DNA of 30,221 bases from a virus, in IMG/VR virus record IMGVR_UViG_3300028553_000786, positions 1 to 30,221 of that record, one strand, 5' to 3'. The notes beneath the pieces are model-generated. The model did no database searches. It saw nothing but the letters and a program-made list of their open reading frames with translations, and was not told where the DNA came from. Shown here in pieces: positions 7,817 through 15,326 of the stretch. Positions within the stretch are counted from its first letter, which is position 1. Each line of letters opens with the position of its first letter. The translations under genes and the position numbers were made by a program.

Positions 7817-8296
7817 ATGGCTAAATATATCTCAACAAAAACTTACAGACAAATAGGACCCGTAGCATATAGACAATGGAGAGCCGACAGTCATTGCAAT
7901 TTAATTCATGGATACGCTTTAAGTTTCCATTTTGAATTTGAATGTGATACTTTAGATGCTCGTAATTGGTGTATGGACTTTGGTGGTCTAAAAGATTTAA
8001 AACACAATTTAGAAGACTGGTTCGATCACACATTGTTGGTTGCTCAAGATGATCCTAAAAGAGATGAACTATTGCGACTAGGAACATTGGGTCTTGCTAA
8101 GATTACAGAAGTAGAAAAGACTGGGTGTGAAGGTATTGCAGACTTTTTATATGAATATGTCAATACAATTTACTTGCCACAGTATGGTAAAGCTGAAGCG
8201 GAGCGCATCTGGTGCTCTAAAGTAGAAGTTCGTGAAACGGATTCTAATATGGCAATGAGGGTAGGACATCGTGAAGATAGAGAGTTCAGCGACTAA
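7817..8296 (+). CDS. queD: 6-carboxytetrahydropterin synthase-like protein (QueD), HGY variant
   Basis: A 159-residue tunnelling-fold protein preceded by a strong GGAGG (7807-7811). RADSHCNLIHGYALSF (22-37) holds His26, Cys27 and His31 of the QueD zinc/catalytic site. The usual HGH reads HGY, so the third zinc-ligand position is Tyr33. I recall this HGY form from other phage and alphaproteobacterial homologues. MDFGGLK (53-59), FDHTLL (69-74), the Glu105 helix and VEVRET (136-141) complete the family pattern. QueD turns dihydroneopterin triphosphate into 6-carboxytetrahydropterin, the QueE substrate. QueE and QueC are not in this window and may be encoded nearby or by the host. Together with folE and dpdA it indicates 7-deazaguanine DNA modification. 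Confidence 0.82.
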   Translation: MAKYISTKTYRQIGPVAYRQWRADSHCNLIHGYALSFHFEFECDTLDARNWCMDFGGLKDLKHNLEDWFDHTLLVAQDDPKRDELLRLGTLGLAKITEVEKTGCEGIADFLYEYVNTIYLPQYGKAEAERIWCSKVEVRETDSNMAMRVGHREDREFSD

Positions 8297-8423
8297 GTAT
8301 ATCACAAATATAGACGGTACAATAACCCTTCCTTACGAGGAAGGATTACTTGAATGGTTACAACAACAGTATCCATATTCTAAATATCGTATTGTGGAGT
8401 TACATAATGAGATGGTTTCTTAA
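8271..8423 (+). CDS. Small acidic protein, 50 aa, GTG start
   Basis: This ORF bridges the queD end and the cupin start. It starts with GTG at 8271, preceded by GAGG and AGGA at suitable distance, overlaps queD by 26 bases and overlaps the cupin start by 17. The product begins MKIESSATKYITNIDGTITL and continues with an acidic helix (EEGLLEWLQQQ) and a Tyr-rich segment. The composition looks protein-like and it fills what would otherwise be the longest gap in this operon. I recognise no family. Its stop after the cupin start suggests translational coupling. The GTG start and short length keep confidence moderate. Confidence 0.55.
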   Translation: MKIESSATKYITNIDGTITLPYEEGLLEWLQQQYPYSKYRIVELHNEMVS

Positions 8424-8865
8424 TTTACTAGATAAACTTGGTCGTAAACGTATAGTTATGGATCGGGTCAACAATGAACCTTATTTGGAAAGATACTATC
8501 TTTTTCTGAAAGATAGAAATAAATTTCCATTTAATATATTTTTACATAAATTCTTAAAAGGAGATCCGGATGATGTACATGATCACCCATGGCCGTATTG
8601 TACTTTCATACTTAAAGGCGGTTATTACGAATGGGTTCCTCAGTTTAATAAAGCAGGACAAAAAATCGGAGAGATTCGGCATTGGAGAGGGCCTGGTCAT
8701 TTTAGGGTTTGTAGCTCTTCTTCTTACCATCGTATAGAACTTAAAGAAGGTGTGACTGCCTGGACTTTGTTTATGCCTGGGCCACAAAAACGAGACTGGG
8801 GTTTCCTAGTTAATAATCAATGGATACAGCATGAGCAATGTCTGAAGGAGCGATATGTCAAGTAA
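8407..8865 (+). CDS. Cupin-fold protein with metal-binding His cluster
   Basis: I start this protein at the ATG at 8407 (152 aa) because GGAG (8395-8398) sits 8 bases before it. An upstream ATG at 8350 would add 19 poorly supported residues. DDVHDHPWPYCTFILKGGYYE (55-75) is the first cupin motif with His58, His60 and Glu75. SSYHRIEL (105-112) supplies His108 of the second motif. Small cupins of this type occur as isomerases, dioxygenases or sugar-binding proteins; none can be assigned. It sits after queD in the modification operon, so a role in tailoring a base or sugar is possible. No membrane segment is visible. Confidence 0.7.
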   Translation: MRWFLNLLDKLGRKRIVMDRVNNEPYLERYYLFLKDRNKFPFNIFLHKFLKGDPDDVHDHPWPYCTFILKGGYYEWVPQFNKAGQKIGEIRHWRGPGHFRVCSSSSYHRIELKEGVTAWTLFMPGPQKRDWGFLVNNQWIQHEQCLKERYVK

Positions 8866-9334
8866 TGTTATGAAGGGTCGTCATAGTTATGATGCAAATG
8901 TAGGCGGTCAATTAGTAACATTTATTAATCGTAGTTCTAGCGAATATCCTGTAGAAGTAGGTGCTGCATTTTTTGTTCCTGTCAATGTTCAAGAGCAAAA
9001 AGATTTAGATTTAAATGTTGCAAAAGAGCATGCTAAGCAAGAGTATAATAGAATCATGGAAATGGTTGCTATTTTACAAGAACAAGCAAAACAATTAACA
9101 AGCAGACTTGATGCCACTGAATTGGTGCACTCCGCAGAATATGGTATACGAACTACACATAATAGAGCATATCATATATACTTCAATTCATATAAAGACA
9201 AAAACATACTAACGCCAATCGGTCCTACTGAATGGCAAGCTGGCCCTGGCGAGCATTTGCGGTTTATTGCAAGTGTTACTAAAAAGGGAGATTCGACATG
9301 GGAATACATAGATGAAGATAGCATTAGTAACTGA
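8855..9334 (+). CDS. DUF2452-family protein
   Basis: A 159-residue cytoplasmic protein preceded by GAAGGAG (8843-8849). YPVEVGAAFFVPV, a helical middle (KEHAKQEYNRIMEMVAILQE) with coiled-coil character, then VHSAEYGI and LTPIGPTEWQAGPGEHL near the C terminus fit DUF2452, found in bacteria, eukaryotes and phages and of unknown function. It is near full length for that family. It overlaps the cupin end by 11 bases and the gp47 start by 23, so it is expressed with the recombination module. No catalytic residues can be named. Confidence 0.7.
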   Translation: MSSNVMKGRHSYDANVGGQLVTFINRSSSEYPVEVGAAFFVPVNVQEQKDLDLNVAKEHAKQEYNRIMEMVAILQEQAKQLTSRLDATELVHSAEYGIRTTHNRAYHIYFNSYKDKNILTPIGPTEWQAGPGEHLRFIASVTKKGDSTWEYIDEDSISN

Positions 9335-10376
9335 CACACATTTTGGTGCAAGATCAGATTCACAACCATTTGATAATTATTTTAAAAAATTCTATGATGA
9401 AATCTTTTTTCCTGAAATAGATAAAAGAAACATTACTCAGATTATACATCTCGGTGATTGCTTTGATCGTAGAAAATACATTAACTTTAATTCTTTAAGT
9501 AACTGCAAAAAGTATTTCTTTAACCAGGTAGAATCTCGTGGTATAGATATGGATATGATTATTGGTAATCATGATACATTCTATAAAAATACAAACGACG
9601 TAAATTCGCCTGACCTATTGTTGGGCGAATATCCTAATATTAGAACATACGATAAAGCAGAAGTCGTACAATACGACGGCTTAGACATTCTTTTAATGCC
9701 TTGGATATGTGCTGATAACTATGAGCATTCTATGAAGATGATTGAAAGCAAAGCTGCAAAGGTATGTTTTGGTCATTTAGAACTTGCTGGCTTTATAATG
9801 TTTAAAGCGCAAGAAGCACATATAGAACATGGCGGAACTGATCCTAACATATTTAAGAATTTTAAATTAGTTTGTTCTGGACATTTCCATCACAGACATG
9901 GCAAAGGCAATATTGAATATATTGGCAATCCGTATCAGTTATTCTGGAATGACTTTGAAGATGATCGGGGATTTCATATCTTTGATACGAAGACATTGAA
10001 ACTAGAATTCATAAAAAATCCAAATACTATATTTGAAAAGTATTACTATGATGACGAAAAAGAAGATCTATTGTCTGTAGACATATCTAGATTTCAGTCC
10101 AAGGTAATTAAATTGATTGTTCTAAATAAAAAGGACTATCTAAAGTTTGATAAATTTGTAGAAGAGATTTATAAACAAAATCCTATAGAGTTAAAAATTA
10201 TTGAGGATTTTTCTGAGTTCGAAGCTGAGGCAATTGATGAATCAGTTAATTTAGAAGATACAATGACTTTGCTATCTAATTATGTTGATAGTGTAGAAAC
10301 AGATGCGGACAAGGGCAGGCTAAAGGGAATACTTAAAACCCTATATGTAGAGGCTCAACATTACGAGGGTATATGA
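9312..10376 (+). CDS. 47: Recombination endonuclease subunit gp47 (Mre11/SbcD-like)
   Basis: A 354-residue calcineurin-like phosphoesterase. Metal-binding motifs appear in order: DTHFG (Asp8, His10), LGDCFDR (Asp49), GNHD (85-88), GHLE (154-157) and GHFHHRH (190-196). This is the Mre11/SbcD nuclease pattern. In T4, gp47 and gp46 form the complex that resects double-strand ends for recombination-dependent replication and degrades host DNA. The ATG lies inside the end of DUF2452, and the stop overlaps the gp46 start. Length matches T4 gp47 (about 340 aa). All motifs are intact. Confidence 0.95.
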   Translation: MKIALVTDTHFGARSDSQPFDNYFKKFYDEIFFPEIDKRNITQIIHLGDCFDRRKYINFNSLSNCKKYFFNQVESRGIDMDMIIGNHDTFYKNTNDVNSPDLLLGEYPNIRTYDKAEVVQYDGLDILLMPWICADNYEHSMKMIESKAAKVCFGHLELAGFIMFKAQEAHIEHGGTDPNIFKNFKLVCSGHFHHRHGKGNIEYIGNPYQLFWNDFEDDRGFHIFDTKTLKLEFIKNPNTIFEKYYYDDEKEDLLSVDISRFQSKVIKLIVLNKKDYLKFDKFVEEIYKQNPIELKIIEDFSEFEAEAIDESVNLEDTMTLLSNYVDSVETDADKGRLKGILKTLYVEAQHYEGI

Positions 10377-12088
10377 TAAAATTTAAAACTGTACGTTGGA
10401 AAAACTTTTTATCTACAGGTGGGCAATTTACAGAAGTTAGATTAGATAGATCGACCACTACACTTGTTGTTGGTGAAAATGGCGCAGGCAAAAGTACTAT
10501 TTTAGATGCTATCTGTTTTTGTTTATTCAATAAGCCATTTCGAAGTATCAATAAGCCACAGTTGATGAATAGTATCAACGGTAAAAATCTTCAGGTAGAG
10601 ATAGAATTTAGTATCGGGCCCAAAGACTATAAAGTTGTCAGGGGCATGAAGCCAGGTATCTTTGAGATATATGCGGATGGCAATTTACTAAATCAAGATG
10701 CCGCATCTAAAGACTATCAGAAATATCTTGAGGATGGTATACTTAAACTAAATTATAAATCTTTTACGCAGATTGTTATTTTAGGTAGTGCCTCTTTTAC
10801 TCCCTTTATGCAATTGCCACTAGGTCATAGACGTGAAATTATCGAGGACATTTTAGACATTCAAATTTTTACTGTTATGAATTCTGTTCTCAAAGATAAA
10901 CTAACTGATATTAAAACTAAAATAACAGAATTAGATACACAAATTGAGATTGGCAAAAACAAAGTTAAGTTGCAACAACAGTATATAGCAACACTCGAGA
11001 ATGACAAGCAACGAAAGGTTGATGATGTACAAAAGCGAATACTTGAAACGACTGAAGAGATTACACAACTTACTGCCTTGGTCGATGCTGAAAAAGAACT
11101 CGAAAATAATTGCAAATCCTCTATTTCCGACGCAAAGGAAAAACGTACAAAGCGTACGGAAATGGGATCTTTGCTTCGAAAACTTTCCGAGCGCGTTAAG
11201 ACTCAGGAAGCCCAAATACAGTTCTATCACGACCACGACTTTTGTCCGACGTGTAATCAAGGGCTTGATGATGGTATCAAGGGAGAGGCAATCGAAACTC
11301 ACACACATAAGATTGAGGAAGTTACAACCGCAATTCAAACCCTTACCGAACAACTCAACGATATTGAAGAAAGACTTACAGAGATTGATTCTATCGAAGA
11401 GAAAATATCTGAACATCAGAGCAACATCATTAGTTTTAACTCAAGCATCATTGCCAATCAAAACTACGTACAAAAATTACAGGACGAATTGGCAACAAGT
11501 AATACAGATACGAGCAACCTTGAGGATGAGAAAAAGAAACTTAAAGTAATGGCAAAGGATGTTGTTACATTTGCTGATAATAAAACAAAGATAAATGAGG
11601 ATAAGCATTACTACGATATTGCAGGTATCTTATTAAAAGACACAGGCATCAAGACAAAGATCATTCGTCAGTATTTGCCCGTTATCAACAAACTAGTAAA
11701 TAAGTATTTGCAGGCAATGGATTTCTTTTGTCTTTTTGAATTGGATGAGACGTTTAACGAATCCATCAAATCTAGACATAGAGACGAATTTTCATATGCA
11801 TCGTTTAGTGAGGGCGAAAAACAACGTATCGATTTGGCTCTACTATTCACATGGAGAACGATTGCGAAAATGAAGAATTGCGCTAGCACAAATCTCTTGT
11901 TACTTGATGAGGTTTTTGATTCTTCTTTAGATGCTAATGGGACAGATTATGTGATGAACCTAATAAATACTTTAGGAGATGAGACTAATGTATTTGTTAT
12001 TAGTCACAAAGGAGATCTTCTCTTTGACAAATTTAGAAGTGCCATAAAATTTGAGAAGCATCAGAATTTTTCAAGAATATCAGTATAG
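10373..12088 (+). CDS. 46: Recombination endonuclease subunit gp46 (Rad50/SbcC-like)
   Basis: A 571-residue ABC-type ATPase of the SMC/Rad50 class. Walker A is GENGAGKST (34-42). Two coiled-coil arms flank a zinc hook CPTC (291-294), which allows dimerisation. The ABC signature is SFSEGEKQR (477-485). Walker B is LLLLDEVFD (508-516), and the switch histidine is in VISHKG. It is the partner of gp47, encoded immediately upstream with an ATGA overlap. Length fits T4 gp46 (560 aa). Long open frames on other strands within the coiled-coil region are by-products of its repetitive composition. Confidence 0.96.
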   Translation: MIKFKTVRWKNFLSTGGQFTEVRLDRSTTTLVVGENGAGKSTILDAICFCLFNKPFRSINKPQLMNSINGKNLQVEIEFSIGPKDYKVVRGMKPGIFEIYADGNLLNQDAASKDYQKYLEDGILKLNYKSFTQIVILGSASFTPFMQLPLGHRREIIEDILDIQIFTVMNSVLKDKLTDIKTKITELDTQIEIGKNKVKLQQQYIATLENDKQRKVDDVQKRILETTEEITQLTALVDAEKELENNCKSSISDAKEKRTKRTEMGSLLRKLSERVKTQEAQIQFYHDHDFCPTCNQGLDDGIKGEAIETHTHKIEEVTTAIQTLTEQLNDIEERLTEIDSIEEKISEHQSNIISFNSSIIANQNYVQKLQDELATSNTDTSNLEDEKKKLKVMAKDVVTFADNKTKINEDKHYYDIAGILLKDTGIKTKIIRQYLPVINKLVNKYLQAMDFFCLFELDETFNESIKSRHRDEFSYASFSEGEKQRIDLALLFTWRTIAKMKNCASTNLLLLDEVFDSSLDANGTDYVMNLINTLGDETNVFVISHKGDLLFDKFRSAIKFEKHQNFSRISV

Positions 12089-12095
12089 GAATTAT

Positions 12096-12689
12096 ATGTC
12101 AAATAAATGGGAATTACACACACATCAAGTCAACGCATATTGCTATTACGAGAATGTGTTTGATGATGATATGATTAAAGCAATCATCGAAACTGGCGAA
12201 AAGGTCGGCACTGACAAGGCATTTGTTGGAGGCGATTTTAGTTCTCCAGGCCGCGTCGCTGACGAAATTAGAAAAACTGATATTGGCTGGTTAAATGCTG
12301 TTGAAGAAAATGGTTGGCTATTCAGAAAACTAACAGACCTAATTACTCAAGCAAATGCACAATGGTTTGGAATGGAGCTAACAACGATTGAAGCTTTGCA
12401 ATATTCTGTTTATAATGTAGGTGATTTTTATACCGCTCATGTAGACCATCATTTTCAAGGAGCAGGTCAATATCCAAGAAAGCTTAGTTTCAGTATGCAA
12501 CTAACTGATCCAAGTGAATATGAAGGTGGCAATACTAGATTAATCACTGGTCATGAACCATTCGACATTCCAAAGACAAAGGGTTCGATAACATTCTTTC
12601 CTTCATATACATTACACGATGTACAACCTATCACTAAAGGTACTCGCAAAGCATTAGTGGGTTGGGTACTAGGACCTAAGTGGAAATAA
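12096..12689 (+). CDS. 2OG-Fe(II) oxygenase (prolyl-4-hydroxylase-like)
   Basis: I start at the ATG at 12096, preceded by TAGGA (12086-12090), giving 197 aa. An upstream start at 12051 would overlap gp46 further. The double-stranded beta-helix motifs are present: HVD (115-117, iron ligands His115 and Asp117), YEGGNTRL, the distal His174 in TLHDV, and Arg184 in KGTRKALVGW for 2-oxoglutarate. Such oxygenases are common in aquatic T4-like phages. They hydroxylate proteins, nucleobases or small molecules, and the substrate here is unknown. It directly follows gp46 and may belong with replication or with modification of DNA or protein. Confidence 0.87.
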   Translation: MSNKWELHTHQVNAYCYYENVFDDDMIKAIIETGEKVGTDKAFVGGDFSSPGRVADEIRKTDIGWLNAVEENGWLFRKLTDLITQANAQWFGMELTTIEALQYSVYNVGDFYTAHVDHHFQGAGQYPRKLSFSMQLTDPSEYEGGNTRLITGHEPFDIPKTKGSITFFPSYTLHDVQPITKGTRKALVGWVLGPKWK

Positions 12690-12690
12690 T

Positions 12691-12966
12691 ATGGCAACTA
12701 AGATACCATTAGAGTATTTAGATTTAAGTAATGATTTTGGGTTCACTGCCGTTCATGAAACAGACTTAACTGAACCAATCATATCAGAAGTTAAAACTAC
12801 AGCAAATGATGCAACCAAACAGAAACTTTTGGATTTGGAAAAACTAATTTTGCCTCTTTTGGTTAATTTGATGAAGAATCCAGATAAGGATTACATCCAT
12901 TGGCCTAACAGAGTTCCGCTGATTGAGAAGCAAATTGAACGGATAATTGCAATAACCCGCCAGTAA
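12691..12966 (+). CDS. Conserved hypothetical phage protein, 91 aa
   Basis: A small soluble protein that begins one base after the oxygenase stop. The N-terminal third is acidic and low in structure. The C-terminal two thirds form amphipathic helices (KLLDLEKLILPLLVNLMKN, then WPNRVPLIEKQIERII). I recall a similar helical block with a Trp-Pro-Asn-Arg motif in small proteins of T4-like cyanophages, without known function. It may bind a protein or nucleic-acid partner. The Shine-Dalgarno match is weak, so coupling to the oxygenase is likely. The transcription unit may end here, as a strong promoter follows. Confidence 0.6.
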   Translation: MATKIPLEYLDLSNDFGFTAVHETDLTEPIISEVKTTANDATKQKLLDLEKLILPLLVNLMKNPDKDYIHWPNRVPLIEKQIERIIAITRQ

Positions 12967-12983
12967 TATGGATTTCCGGGGGC

Positions 12984-13012
12984 TTGACAACTGACACTAA
13001 AGGTGTTATAAT
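12984..13012 (+). promoter_or_regulatory. Perfect sigma70-consensus promoter for the HExxH-VWA gene
   Basis: TTGACA (12984-12989) and TATAAT (13007-13012) are 17 bases apart in a true intergenic gap. Transcription would begin near 13019, followed by AAAGGAG and the ATG at 13034. The spacer end and -10 region read AAAGGTGTTATAATTAA, shared with the promoter at 15268. Both are also preceded by GC. This is typical of an early phage promoter read by unmodified host RNA polymerase. Confidence 0.85.
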
Positions 13013-13033
13013 TAAGCACGTAAAGGAGATCTT

Positions 13034-15271
13034 ATGTTAGTACAATCTAAGTCTATTTTGGCTAAGCTTCTCGCCAGTGAGAATCTAACAGTCGAGCATC
13101 GCAAAACTCAGACAGCATATTTTGATACGAAAAATCGAGTAATGGTACTTCCTATATGGAAAGACATGCTACCAGAACTTTATGACTTGCTTCTAGGGCA
13201 CGAAGTAGGTCATGCTTTAAACACGCCAAACGACGGTTGGCACAATAATCTTAAAGACAAGCAACGCAAAGGTTTCAAGACATACCTCAATGTCATTGAA
13301 GACGTTCGCGTTGAAAAGCTAATTCAAGAAAAATTCCCAGGCTTAAAAACTTCGTTCGTCAAAGGGTATTCTAATCTTATGGATCGGGATTTCTTTGGTG
13401 TTGCTAATAATGTTTATCGCATCGACAGCCTTCCGTTGATTGATAGAATCAACCTTCACTATAAAATTGGTGCATATCTAAATGTTCATTTTAGTTCTGA
13501 TGAGTTAAAATTTGTAGAACGTCTAGATAAGATTCGCACATGGGAAGATGTAGAAATTATTGCGAATGAACTTTATGAGAATGGCAAAAAAGAACTACGC
13601 AAAGAATTAGAAGACCAATTCTTAGATGATAGTTACTACGATGGTGAGTACGATGATTTAGATGAAGACATGGATTATGACGAATCCGATGATAGAGCAG
13701 ACGGACGGCGAGATGGCCGCAGGATCAAAGAATATGGCAGTGGAGATTATGATGATCTAGATCCTGAGTCTATCACCGATAAGAACTTTCGAGAAAAAGA
13801 AAAAGATTTTCTAAGTGATGATTTGCGCCCATACTTTTATGTTAATTTGCCAACTCCAAAACTTGATAGGATTGTGGTTCCATATAAAAAGGTTATGCAA
13901 TATCATAATACTTTCAGAAATGTGGATATCGGCTACTCGCCAGAAGTTTTTGAATCAAAAGTATCCAATCTTAAAAATAAGATTTTGACTAAATTCTTGG
14001 AAACAAATAAAAAGTATATTTCTTATTTGATTAAAGAATTCGAACTCAAGCGCAATGCGAGACAATTTGCTAGAGCAAGTGTATCTAAAACTGGAGAACT
14101 AGATATGAAGAAAATATTTAGTTACAAAATCAACGATGACCTGTTCCGTAGAATAACGGTTGTGCCAAAAGGCAAATCGCATGGACTGCTTATGTTCATT
14201 GATTATTCTGGGTCTATGATAGATAACATCCGAGCAACAATTGAACAGACATTGATTCTCGCAACGTTTTGTCGCAAAGTAAATATTCCTTTCCGAGTAT
14301 ATGCATTTACTGATAACACAACTTCTCTAGAACAAGATGCAAGTGAACTAGGAATTAAAGACGTCGACGACTATATTGCTTGGAGAAACTACAATCGATA
14401 TTCTGACACTAGCAATACTAAATATGAAAAATTTTCTAGTGAAACAAATGAGATTGCGTTTTTGACTCCATCTTTTAAGTTAAAAGAATATCTTTCAAGT
14501 GAGATGTCGGGACAAGAGTTTAGAGAGTCTTGTAAATATTGGTTGTTGGTTGGAGAACTCTATGCACAAAAGTCTTGGAGACGCCGAGAAAATACTGATT
14601 TTAAAATGCCCGATTCTTTGAGATTGCCAGAAGAAGAGAGTATGAATGGCACTCCTTTAAATGAGACAATTGTTGCTAGTATTGAAATGGTCAAACAATT
14701 CAAGTCTTCATATAAGTTAGATGTTGTGAATACTGTGTTCTTGACAGATGGCGAATCGAATGAAACATCTTCGAAGTTTTCCTCAGATCCAAAACGAGGA
14801 ACGAAGTCTATCGGACAAAATTATTATTGCTTAAATGAATCTAATGTTATCATTCGAGACATGAAAACGATGACCGAGGCTAAGAAGCCCGCAGGCGCAG
14901 ATATGACAATTGGTTTATTGAACATGCTTAAAGCATTGACAGGCGTTAACACCATCGGATTCTTCTTAACAGATGCGAGAATGATTAGACGCACCGTTAG
15001 TAGTAGAGCAGATAAATGCGCAGCCAAAATTATGGACATGGATGCTAAAATTCGAGAGTTTAAGAAAACAAAATTCTTCCTAATCTCGAATGCAGGATAT
15101 GATGATTATTATATTATTCCTGGCGGTGATGATTTGCAAGTCAAAGAAGATGATTTGGATGTGGATTCAAAGTCATCCAAATCTGAATTGAAATCGGCTT
15201 TCATGAAACTCCAAAAGAGTAAGAATGTGAACCGTGTGCTTTTGAACAGATTCGTTGATAAAATTGCTTGA
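13034..15271 (+). CDS. HExxH metallopeptidase-like and VWA-domain protein (CobT-like)
   Basis: A 745-residue protein preceded by AAAGGAG and its own promoter. HEVGHALN (56-63) is a zincin-type HExxH motif, and NVIEDVRVE (86-94) could give the third metal ligand. A very acidic segment follows (194-220, rich in Asp, Glu and Tyr), then a basic patch. The VWA domain starts near 383 with LLMFIDYSGSM, whose DxSGS (390-394) forms a MIDAS metal site. Proteins of this type are annotated as CobT-like or peptidase-like in aquatic T4-like phages. A MoxR/CobS ATPase is encoded next, so the pair resembles AAA+/VWA chelatase-like or remodelling machines. A true cobaltochelatase is unlikely because no cobalamin genes accompany it. 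Confidence 0.78.
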   Translation: MLVQSKSILAKLLASENLTVEHRKTQTAYFDTKNRVMVLPIWKDMLPELYDLLLGHEVGHALNTPNDGWHNNLKDKQRKGFKTYLNVIEDVRVEKLIQEKFPGLKTSFVKGYSNLMDRDFFGVANNVYRIDSLPLIDRINLHYKIGAYLNVHFSSDELKFVERLDKIRTWEDVEIIANELYENGKKELRKELEDQFLDDSYYDGEYDDLDEDMDYDESDDRADGRRDGRRIKEYGSGDYDDLDPESITDKNFREKEKDFLSDDLRPYFYVNLPTPKLDRIVVPYKKVMQYHNTFRNVDIGYSPEVFESKVSNLKNKILTKFLETNKKYISYLIKEFELKRNARQFARASVSKTGELDMKKIFSYKINDDLFRRITVVPKGKSHGLLMFIDYSGSMIDNIRATIEQTLILATFCRKVNIPFRVYAFTDNTTSLEQDASELGIKDVDDYIAWRNYNRYSDTSNTKYEKFSSETNEIAFLTPSFKLKEYLSSEMSGQEFRESCKYWLLVGELYAQKSWRRRENTDFKMPDSLRLPEEESMNGTPLNETIVASIEMVKQFKSSYKLDVVNTVFLTDGESNETSSKFSSDPKRGTKSIGQNYYCLNESNVIIRDMKTMTEAKKPAGADMTIGLLNMLKALTGVNTIGFFLTDARMIRRTVSSRADKCAAKIMDMDAKIREFKKTKFFLISNAGYDDYYIIPGGDDLQVKEDDLDVDSKSSKSELKSAFMKLQKSKNVNRVLLNRFVDKIA

Positions 15272-15296
15272 CACGGATCGAAAAAGGTGTTATAAT
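15268..15296 (+). promoter_or_regulatory. Perfect sigma70-consensus promoter for the MoxR/CobS gene
   Basis: TTGACA (15268-15273) and TATAAT (15291-15296) are separated by 17 bases. The -35 hexamer overlaps the stop codon of the VWA gene (TGA at 15269-15271). The segment AAAGGTGTTATAATTAA repeats that of the promoter at 12984. Transcription would begin near 15303, leaving a leader of about 24 bases before the ATG at 15327. It allows the ATPase to be made independently of its VWA partner. Confidence 0.85.
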
Positions 15297-15326
15297 TAAT
15301 TATGAACTTTGAACAGGAACTTTATT

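Noticed and set aside
10931-11416. 161-residue open frame on the - strand within gp46
   Set aside because: It lies antisense to the coiled-coil arms of gp46. It is Cys/Phe/Leu-rich as expected from complementing Lys/Glu codons, and gp46 motifs on the + strand are complete.
11001-11549. 182-residue + frame in a different phase inside gp46
   Set aside because: Lys/Arg-rich by-product of the gp46 coiled-coil region with no family motif.
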